The notes under the pieces: generated by a model
Database searches by the model: none
Seen by the model: the letters and a program-made list of their open reading frames with translations, nothing else
What the model was told of the DNA's origin: nothing
Translations under genes and position numbers: made by a program
In this document: positions 34,876-40,931 of the stretch, piece by piece
How positions within the stretch are numbered: the first letter of the stretch is position 1
Layout of the letters: every line of letters begins with the position of its first letter
Assembly (NCBI GenBank): GCA_016882545.1
Contig: VGPW01000005.1
Span: 1-40,931 of the forward strand
Source of the DNA: Cyanobacteria bacterium M_surface_10_m2_179
Lineage (GTDB): Bacteria > Cyanobacteriota > Cyanobacteriia > PCC-6307 > Cyanobiaceae
DNA: 40,931 bases
Direction of reading: 5' to 3'

Positions 34876-36027
34876 TCAGCGGGTTTCGACGGGGGCCCAG
34901 GCCCGGCCAGCGGAGCCCGTGTAGATCTGCGTGGGACGGAAGATCCGATTGGCCCCGAGCTGCTCCTTCCAATGGGCCAGCCAGCCGGCGGTGCGGGCAA
35001 TAGCAAAGATCGGTGTGAACAGATCCACGGGGATGCCGAGCTTGCGATATACAAGCCCGGAATAGAAATCCACGTTGGGGTAGATGCCCTTGGGGCCGAG
35101 GCGCACCGCCGCAGCTTCTTCGAGCTTGCGCGCCAGGTCGTAGAGGGGGTCGTGGCCGAACTGATCGAACAGCTCCTCCGCCAGCTTCTGCAGGATCACG
35201 GCCCGCGGATCCTTCACCTTGTATTCGCGGTGGCCGAAGCCCATGATTTTGCGCTTTTCGGCGATGGCCTGATCCAGCCAGGGCTCCACCTGATCAGCGC
35301 TGCCGATGCTGTCGAGCATCTCGAGCACATCCTCATTGGCCCCGCCATGCAGCGGCCCAGCCAGCGTGCCCACCGCCGAGGCCACCACCGCATAGGGATC
35401 GGTGAGGGTGCTGGCAGTGACACGGGCGCTGAAGGTGCTGGCGTTGAGGCTGTGCTCGGCGTGCAGGATCAAACAGGCATCAAAGATGCGGGCCGCCAGG
35501 GGATCAGGCTCCCGCTCGGTGAGCATGTAGAGGAAGTTGGCCGCGTAGGGCAGATCGTCGCGGGGCTGGATCGGATCCTGGCCTTTGCGGATCAGCTGAA
35601 ACGCCGCCACCATCGTGGGGATCTTGGCGATCAGCCGCACCACCGCCGAAACGATGTATTCGGGGTTGTCGAGCGCGCGACGGGAATAGAAGAGGCCGAG
35701 GGAGGCGGCGCTGGCCTGCAGCGCGTCCATCGGGTGCCCCTGGGAGGGGAAGCTCTTCATCATGTCGCGGATGCGGAAGCTCACCCGCCGGTGCATCTGC
35801 ACCTCGTGTTCAAACTCCTGCAGCTGATCGGCGGTGGGCAACTCGCCCCAGATCAGCAGATACACGGTTTCGAGGAAGGTGCTGTGCAGCGCCAGTTCCT
35901 CAACGCTGTAGCCGCGGTAGGTGAGCAGGCCGCGCTGGCCGTCGATATCGCAGACGGCCGACTGAGTGGCGGGCACACCCTCAAGGCCGGGGCGATACAC
36001 CGGCGCGGCTGGCGCTGCACTCACCAT
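34876..36027 (-). CDS. gltA: Citrate synthase
   Basis: Citrate synthase joins oxaloacetate and acetyl-CoA, the carbon entry into the cyanobacterial TCA network and 2-oxoglutarate supply. About 383 residues of a type II-like small citrate synthase are seen. They include LTYRGYSVEELA, ILHAEHSLNASTFSARV (catalytic His), GPLHGGANEDVLEML (second His region), KIMGFGHREYKVKDPRA and VDFYSGLVYRKLGIPVDLFTPIFAIARTAGW (catalytic Asp). I chose the ATG at 36027; GTG at 36039 would add 4 residues. A -10-like TAGGTT on the minus strand lies at 36055-36060. It lies between sixA (30 bases upstream) and ndhA (63 downstream). Confidence 0.95.
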   Translation of the reverse strand: MVSAAPAAPVYRPGLEGVPATQSAVCDIDGQRGLLTYRGYSVEELALHSTFLETVYLLIWGELPTADQLQEFEHEVQMHRRVSFRIRDMMKSFPSQGHPMDALQASAASLGLFYSRRALDNPEYIVSAVVRLIAKIPTMVAAFQLIRKGQDPIQPRDDLPYAANFLYMLTEREPDPLAARIFDACLILHAEHSLNASTFSARVTASTLTDPYAVVASAVGTLAGPLHGGANEDVLEMLDSIGSADQVEPWLDQAIAEKRKIMGFGHREYKVKDPRAVILQKLAEELFDQFGHDPLYDLARKLEEAAAVRLGPKGIYPNVDFYSGLVYRKLGIPVDLFTPIFAIARTAGWLAHWKEQLGANRIFRPTQIYTGSAGRAWAPVETR

Positions 36028-36057
36028 GGCGGGATCCACCTGATCGATGTCGGCAAC

Positions 36058-36633
36058 CTAGGGCCGATGCCGGCGCGCTTCGGTGCCATCAGCCACTGAG
36101 CGGGAACCGAGCAGCACCCGCGGTGGCAGCAACAACTCGAGCCGTGCGGCACCGAGCAAGCCGCCGTTGGGCGTGGCCGGGCAATGCAGCAGGGCCACAC
36201 CAGCCTTCTTGAGCTGCAGGGCCTCCGGCGCCAGGGCCATGGGCACCCCGATCAGCAGGGCCGCAAGGGTACTCAGGTCGGGTTCATGGCCCACCAGCGC
36301 CAGGCGGCGCCAGGCCGGCCGCGGTGACACCGGGCCGAGCCAGCGCTCCAGCAGCGCCAGCGGATCAGCCAGGGGAGCCAGGGCCGCCGCCAGCTCCAGC
36401 TCGGGGGCCAGCCCCGCCGCCACCGCCAGTTCCGCCGTCTGCCGGGCCCGCACCAGGGGACTGCTCAACACTAGATCGCAGTTGAGCTCTAGCTCCTTCA
36501 GGCGCTGCAGCTGGGCCATGGTGCGCTCGCGCCCTTCCGGGGTGAGGCTGCGTTGGGCGTCATCCAACTCCGGAGCCCGCTCTTCAGCGATGCCATGGCG
36601 CAGCAGCAGCAGCTCGCGTTTACGGGGCGCCAT
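36058..36633 (-). CDS. sixA: Phosphohistidine phosphatase SixA
   Basis: SixA-type histidine phosphatase, 191 residues, removes phosphate from phosphohistidine in signalling proteins. Its phosphoglycerate-mutase-like core has LLLLRHGIAEE with the catalytic RHG (12-14), a second Arg in SSPLVRARQTAE, and the second catalytic His in LVGHEPDLSTLAALL (about 115-129). The residues after about 150 are a less conserved tail. The ATG at 36633 lies 3 bases after the DUF3352 stop, so the two genes are cotranscribed. Which phosphohistidine it acts on here is unknown. The family resemblance is clear; the physiological substrate is not. Confidence 0.87.
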   Translation of the reverse strand: MAPRKRELLLLRHGIAEERAPELDDAQRSLTPEGRERTMAQLQRLKELELNCDLVLSSPLVRARQTAELAVAAGLAPELELAAALAPLADPLALLERWLGPVSPRPAWRRLALVGHEPDLSTLAALLIGVPMALAPEALQLKKAGVALLHCPATPNGGLLGAARLELLLPPRVLLGSRSVADGTEARRHRP

Positions 36634-36636
36634 CGC

Positions 36637-38247
36637 TCAACCCTGCAGCTGCAGCAGTGCCTTCAGCCGCAGCGCCTTGGCAGCGGGGGCCTCGGGCTCC
36701 AGGCTCAGGGCCGCGCCATCCACCAGGGGCGTCAGCGGTGTGCTGGCGAGGGCCGAAACCAAACGCCAGGGCTTCCAGCCCTCCAGCAACCCCTGGGCGG
36801 TGTCGCCATCCATCGCCCACTGGTAGGGGGCTTGCGGCGTGGCCAGGGCCGCCAGTTGCTCAAGCCGGGCCTCTGGCGGATGGTGCCCCTCCTCCTGCTG
36901 ATTGAGCACCGCTAGTCCCTGGCCCCACCAGGCCCAGCCGTGGCCCACGCTGCGGCCACCTGCCAGTTGGGCCTGCAGCTGATCGGGGTTGCCCTTCACC
37001 GGCTTCGATTCCAGGCGCGTCCAGGCCTCGAGCGTGAGGCCATGGCTCTGCAACGGGGCACCGCTGTAGCCCTCGGCGGCGAGGGCGGTGCGCAGGTCGT
37101 CGAGGGGCGGCTGGTTCACCGCTGAACCGAGCAACCACCCCTCGCGGGATTGAGCCCAGAGCAACGGGCCGTGGTCAGCGCCGGCCACCAGTGCCGGCAT
37201 CGAACCGGGCACCTGGGCCAGGGCCTGCCGCAGCACCGGCCCGAGCAGCTGGCTCCAGGGGTTCGGGGTGGCGTCCTCGGCGGCCAGCGCCAGCAGGGCG
37301 GACGGATCACTGAGCAGCGCCAGGCTGCCGGCAGGCACCTGCAGCTGCTGCACCAGGGCCGGCGAAGGCGGCGGCAAGGCTGGCAGCGACTCCTTCAGCT
37401 GAGCCAGAGCCTCCACCTGCAGGCCCCGACCGGACGGTGCCAACGCCGCCACCAGCTCCACGGCCGCGGGGGCCTCGTTGTCCTGGGGTGCCGGCAGCCC
37501 CAGCCACTGCTCCATCGCCTGGGGCCGTGCTGTGAGCAGGGCCACGCCGCGGCCGAGGCGATCCACCGCCTGCTGCAACGGGGCGCTGGCCGCCTGGTTG
37601 AGTTCGTCAATTTGGGAGACATCGAGCGACTGCTCGAGCACCCCGCGGCCGGAGGCGATCAACACCAGATCGTCGTTGATCAGGGCCGTGGCCAGGGGTT
37701 GTGGATCCTTCCCCAACAGAGCGCCGCGCCCGCTGATCAGGCCCATGCCGCGATAGCTGCTGATCTGCAGATCGGTGCCGGCCAGGCTGCGGGTTTGCCA
37801 GAAACGCTGCAGGAAGCGACGGGCACCTTCGCTGTCGCGGCTGCGCAGGGCCAGCACCCAGCCGGCCGGCTCCTTGGCCTCGGGTGGCGTGAGCAGGGCA
37901 AAGCTGCTCTCTCGGCCGAGCCAGGGGGCTAATTCCGAGTCGTAATCGAGTCCTGCGGCTGCAAAGGCACCATCCCGCAAGCGATCCGCCGCCGCGGCAG
38001 CCTCACGGCGCTGGCGAGGCGCCGCCACGGCGCGGGCGTAGGCCGCCGGTTGATCAGGGGCCAGCAGCCAATGCAGGCTCAGCGGTGCGGTACGGGGCAC
38101 AAAGCGGGCCGCCAGGGGCAGCTGCAGCGCCTGGCTCTGCAACCCCAGCGGACTGAACTGCCATAGCGACCACCAGCCCACAGCCCCGAGGCTGAGCAGC
38201 GTGACGGCCGCCGCCAACACGGCCGCCAGGAAGGGGCGGGCCTTCAT
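36637..38247 (-). CDS. DUF3352 protein, signal-anchored
   Basis: This is a cyanobacterial DUF3352-family protein of 536 residues with unknown function. One N-terminal hydrophobic segment (about 6-28, after KAR) could be a signal peptide or anchor, and the rest is a large exported or lumenal domain. Visible stretches typical of the family are FVPRTAPLSLHWLLAPD (about 49-65), the paired motif WLGRESSFALLTP and LINDDLVLIASGRGVLEQSLD (about 188-208), and LPPPSPALVQQLQVPAGSLALLSDPSALLALA. It has few cysteines. The ATG is at 38247 and it heads the minus-strand run leading to sixA and gltA. It is divergent from the rhodanese gene with 79 bases between. Confidence 0.8.
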   Translation of the reverse strand: MKARPFLAAVLAAAVTLLSLGAVGWWSLWQFSPLGLQSQALQLPLAARFVPRTAPLSLHWLLAPDQPAAYARAVAAPRQRREAAAAADRLRDGAFAAAGLDYDSELAPWLGRESSFALLTPPEAKEPAGWVLALRSRDSEGARRFLQRFWQTRSLAGTDLQISSYRGMGLISGRGALLGKDPQPLATALINDDLVLIASGRGVLEQSLDVSQIDELNQAASAPLQQAVDRLGRGVALLTARPQAMEQWLGLPAPQDNEAPAAVELVAALAPSGRGLQVEALAQLKESLPALPPPSPALVQQLQVPAGSLALLSDPSALLALAAEDATPNPWSQLLGPVLRQALAQVPGSMPALVAGADHGPLLWAQSREGWLLGSAVNQPPLDDLRTALAAEGYSGAPLQSHGLTLEAWTRLESKPVKGNPDQLQAQLAGGRSVGHGWAWWGQGLAVLNQQEEGHHPPEARLEQLAALATPQAPYQWAMDGDTAQGLLEGWKPWRLVSALASTPLTPLVDGAALSLEPEAPAAKALRLKALLQLQG

Positions 38248-38326
38248 GGTTTGCCTGCAGCACTGGCCTCATCTTTATGCATGACGGCTGTGTTTGGCAC
38301 CCCGCAACGGCTTTAGCTTCGGCCCC

Positions 38327-38671
38327 ATGAGCACCCCCACCCCGATCAGCGCCCGGCAGCTCCAGCAGCGACTGGAGACAGGCGAACCGCTGCAACTGGT
38401 GGATGTGCGCGAGGCGATGGAGCTGGACCTGGCGCGCCTGAACACACCCGTGATCCACTTGCCACTCAGTGAATCCGAGCGCTGGATCGGAACGCTGCGG
38501 CAGATCCTGGATGCGGAGCGCGATGTGGTGGTGCTCTGCCATGCGGGCGTGCGCAGCTGGCAATTCGGCTGCTGGCTGATGGAGGCCCAGGGCTTCCCGA
38601 GGGTGTGGAACCTCCAGGGCGGCATCGATGCCTGGAGTGTGGAGGTGGATCGCTCAGTGCCGCGTTACTGA
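38327..38671 (+). CDS. Rhodanese-like domain protein
   Basis: This is a single-domain rhodanese of 114 residues predicted to handle sulphane sulphur or act as a phosphatase-like module. It has LVDVREAMELDLARL (about 24-38), the active loop with Cys near 71 in VVLCHAGVRSWQF, and ends with NLQGGIDAWSVEVD. The six-residue active loop CHAGVR fits sulphurtransferases. I chose the ATG at 38327; an earlier in-frame start at 38294 adds 11 residues of poor character. hrcA follows after 33 bases on the same strand. Confidence 0.88.
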   Translation: MSTPTPISARQLQQRLETGEPLQLVDVREAMELDLARLNTPVIHLPLSESERWIGTLRQILDAERDVVVLCHAGVRSWQFGCWLMEAQGFPRVWNLQGGIDAWSVEVDRSVPRY

Positions 38672-38704
38672 GCGAGCGGCACCACTACGATCGCCACATC
38701 TCAC

Positions 38705-39715
38705 ATGCCTGTGCCCGTGCAGCCGCTGCCCCGCCGGCAAGAGCAGGTGCTGCAGGCCACGGTGCGCCACTACGTGGACACCACCGAGCCGGTGGGCAGC
38801 AAAATGCTGGTGCAGCGCTTCGGCCTTGAGGCCAGCCCGGCCACGATCCGCTCCGCCATGGGTGCGCTGGAGCAGCGCGGCCTACTCACCCAACCCCACA
38901 CTTCCGCCGGGCGGGTGCCGAGCCCACTCGGTTACCGCCATTTCGTGAACTGCCTGCTGCCGGCGCCGGGGGCTGCGGTTGGGCAGCTGCAGCGGGAACT
39001 GACGGGGTTGAGCCTGCAGTGGGCCGCGCTCGACGATCTGCTGCTGCATCTGGCCCGCCGACTCGCCGATCTCACCGGGTTGCTGAGCCTGATCACCCGC
39101 CCGCAGCAGGAGAGTCCCGCTCTGCAGGCGCTGCGGCTGGTGCCCAGCGGCGACCGCTTGCTGGTGTTTTTGGTGGAGGATGCCGCGGCCGCCTCCAGCC
39201 TCAACCTGCGCCTCCCCGCTGCCGCCGCCGCCGAGCTGGCACCGCTGGAGCGGTGGCTGAGCGAGCAGCTGAGCCGCGGCCAGCTGGATTGGGGCAGCCT
39301 GCCTCCGCAACTGCAGCGCAGCGGTGCCCTGGTGCGGCAGGGCCTCAGCAGCCACGCCCAGGCGCGCGGCGCGGCCAGCAGCGGCGCGGTGGCCATGGGA
39401 CTGGGCGGCCTACTGTGCCAACCGGAATTCGAGCGCAGCGACAGCCTGCGGCCGCTGCTGCAACTGGTGGAGGAGGCCCCTCAAGCGCTACTGGAAAGCA
39501 AGCAGGCTCAGCGGCCCGAGCACGCGGGCGTGTGGATCGGCAGTGAACATCCCAACGCCGCCCTGCACCACTGTGCGGTGGTGCAGGCGCCCTACAGCAC
39601 CGGCAGCGGCGCCCAGGGGCAGGTGGCCCTGGTGGGGCCGATGCGAATGGCCTACTCCACGGCCAGGGCTGCCGTGCAGGCCGTGGCCACCAGCCTGGAG
39701 CGGCTGCTGAGCTGA
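38705..39715 (+). CDS. hrcA: Heat-inducible transcription repressor HrcA
   Basis: HrcA represses groE and related heat-shock genes by binding CIRCE inverted repeats. The N-terminal winged helix reads RQEQVLQATVRHYVDTTEPVGSKMLVQRFGLEASPATIRSAMGALEQRGLLTQPHTSAGRVPSPLGYRHFV (about 11-80), the most conserved part of the family. The central domain (from about 90) is weaker. GSEHPNAALHHCAVVQAPYSTGSGAQGQVALVGPMRMAYSTARAAV (about 278-322) matches the C-terminal GAF-like part of the family. The length is 336. ATG at 38705; TACGAT at 38686-38691 could be a -10. It converges with trpB (9 bases between stops). No CIRCE site was found here. Confidence 0.92.
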   Translation: MPVPVQPLPRRQEQVLQATVRHYVDTTEPVGSKMLVQRFGLEASPATIRSAMGALEQRGLLTQPHTSAGRVPSPLGYRHFVNCLLPAPGAAVGQLQRELTGLSLQWAALDDLLLHLARRLADLTGLLSLITRPQQESPALQALRLVPSGDRLLVFLVEDAAAASSLNLRLPAAAAAELAPLERWLSEQLSRGQLDWGSLPPQLQRSGALVRQGLSSHAQARGAASSGAVAMGLGGLLCQPEFERSDSLRPLLQLVEEAPQALLESKQAQRPEHAGVWIGSEHPNAALHHCAVVQAPYSTGSGAQGQVALVGPMRMAYSTARAAVQAVATSLERLLS

Positions 39716-39724
39716 GGGCCTGGC

Positions 39725-40931
39725 TCAGCCGTTGAGGGCGCCGCCGAGCTTGTCGGCCACGGTGTTCACGTCCTTGTCTCCGCGGCCGGAGAGGTTGAGC
39801 ACCACCTCGGTGCCAGGGGCGAGGGTGGGGCAGAGCTTCTCGAGCCAGGCGAAGGCATGGGCCGTTTCCAGGGCGGGGATGATGCCCTCCAGGCGGCAGA
39901 GCAGCTGGAGAGCATCGAGAGCCTCGGCATCGGTGACGGCGCCGTATTCGGCCCGGCCAATGGTTTTGAGATAGCTGTGCTCGGGGCCCACACCGGGGTA
40001 ATCGAGGCCGGCGCTAATCGAGTGGGCTTCCTGCACCTGGCCCTCGCTGTCCTGCAGCAGCAGGCTCATGGCGCCGTGCAGCACACCCACACGCCCCTCC
40101 GTGATCGTGGCGGCATGGCGACCCGTGGCCACGCCGTCACCGGCGGCCTCCACTCCCACGAGGCGCACGTTGGTGTCCTGCACAAAGGGATGGAACAGAC
40201 CCATGGCGTTGGAGCCGCCGCCGACGCAAGCCACGAGCACATCGGGATTGCGACCGAAGGCCTCCTGGCACTGGCGCTTGGTTTCCTCACCGATCACGGC
40301 GTGGAAATCGCGCACCAGCATCGGGAAGGGGTGCGGGCCGGCCACCGAACCGAGGATGTAGTGGGTGGTCTCCACGTTGGTCACCCAATCGCGGATGGCT
40401 TCGCTGGTGGCGTCCTTGAGGGTGGCGGTGCCGGCGGTCACGGGCTGCACCCGGGCACCCAGCAGGCGCATCCGGAACACGTTGAGGGCCTGGCGGCGCA
40501 TGTCCTCGGCGCCCATGTAAACCACGCACTCCAAACCGAAGCGGGCGCAAACGGTGGCGGTGGCGACGCCGTGTTGGCCGGCGCCGGTTTCAGCAATGAT
40601 GCGCTTCTTGCCCATGCGCAGGGCCAACAGCGCCTGCCCCAGGGCGTTGTTGATCTTGTGAGCGCCGGTGTGATTGAGGTCTTCGCGCTTCAGCCAGATG
40701 CGCGGGCCGCCCTCAGCGCGGCGGTAGTGCTCGGTGAGCCGCTCCGCCTCATACAGAGGATTGGGGCGCCCCACATAGGTGCGCAGCAGATGGTTGAGCC
40801 GATCGGTGAAGGCGGGATCCTTCCAGGCCTCAGCCGCGGCCTGCTCGAGCTCCGCCAAGGCGGGGATCAGGGTTTCCGGCACGTATTGACCGCCGAACTG
40901 GCCGTAGCGGCCGAGGCTGTTCGGTCTGGCA
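39725..40931 (-). CDS. trpB: Tryptophan synthase beta chain (partial, N-terminus beyond the window)
   Basis: TrpB condenses indole with serine using pyridoxal phosphate. The reading frame stays open to the right edge: bases 40883-40931 encode a segment like [20 protein letters not shown], the usual N-terminal TrpB sequence, so the gene begins outside the window and the GTG at 40882 is not the start. The PLP lysine is in [24 protein letters not shown], the phosphate-binding [10 protein letters not shown] and [16 protein letters not shown] follow. The C-terminal [13 protein letters not shown] is typical. About 402 residues are present. Confidence 0.96.
   Translation of the reverse strand, partial: ARPNSLGRYGQFGGQYVPETLIPALAELEQAAAEAWKDPAFTDRLNHLLRTYVGRPNPLYEAERLTEHYRRAEGGPRIWLKREDLNHTGAHKINNALGQALLALRMGKKRIIAETGAGQHGVATATVCARFGLECVVYMGAEDMRRQALNVFRMRLLGARVQPVTAGTATLKDATSEAIRDWVTNVETTHYILGSVAGPHPFPMLVRDFHAVIGEETKRQCQEAFGRNPDVLVACVGGGSNAMGLFHPFVQDTNVRLVGVEAAGDGVATGRHAATITEGRVGVLHGAMSLLLQDSEGQVQEAHSISAGLDYPGVGPEHSYLKTIGRAEYGAVTDAEALDALQLLCRLEGIIPALETAHAFAWLEKLCPTLAPGTEVVLNLSGRGDKDVNTVADKLGGALNG

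Overview
The window is a stretch of the core chromosome of a unicellular cyanobacterium, most likely a GC-rich member of the Synechococcus/Cyanobium picocyanobacterial clade. This rests on the gene content seen here: RpaA and RpaB, Ycf3, Ycf34, NDH-1 subunits including the cyanobacterial/plastid subunit NdhM, plant-type phytoene desaturase and phytoene synthase, an RbcR-type LysR regulator, a PedR-like regulator and DUF3172/DUF3352 proteins. The clade assignment is inference from gene order and composition. No transposase, integrase, phage gene, CRISPR array or rRNA was seen. One tRNA (Asn) is present.

Layout. 1-1150: small hypothetical gene, ABC ATPase, tRNA-Asn with a clear terminator. 1150-9100: the regulators rpaA and rpaB flank holB, tmk, a copper-type P1B ATPase, ycf3 and radA. 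9060-13160: a plus-strand lipid block, plsX-fabH-fabD-plsC-like acyltransferase. 13100-15900: a minus-strand chain ycf34-tsaB-DUF218 with 4-base overlaps, divergent from the CCA-adding enzyme. 15900-17480: an RRM RNA-binding protein with an unusual leader, then an alpha/beta hydrolase. 17477-22790: carotenoid genes crtB and crtP, then ndhM, DUF3172, rbcR and a Z-ISO/NnrU-family gene. 22849-26588: ndhF and ndhD. 26676-30586: LapA-like protein, scpA, a sugar-phosphate nucleotidyltransferase, metF and pedR. 30386-38247: a long minus-strand run read as DUF3352, sixA, gltA, ndhA-I-G-E, nadK, CYTH and a small ORF. 38327-40931: rhodanese, hrcA, and trpB running off the right edge.

How the genes fit together. 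Much of the window serves photosynthetic electron flow and its control. NDH-1 subunits M, F, D, A, I, G and E form membrane and connector parts of the cyclic/respiratory complex. Ycf3 and Ycf34 support the photosynthetic apparatus. RpaA, RpaB, PedR and RbcR are light-, clock-, redox- or carbon-linked regulators. CrtB, CrtP and the Z-ISO-like protein would cover the first carotenoid steps. PlsX, FabH, FabD and the acyltransferase start fatty acid and phospholipid synthesis.

I found no convincing new multi-gene system; the region reads as ordinary core genome. The most interesting signals are small. They are a terminator-like hairpin buried in the 5' coding region of the hydrolase, a leader with mutually exclusive stems before the RNA-binding protein gene, a glycine/alanine-zipper extension on PlsX, repeat structure upstream of rpaA, and a Z-ISO homologue close to crtP/crtB.
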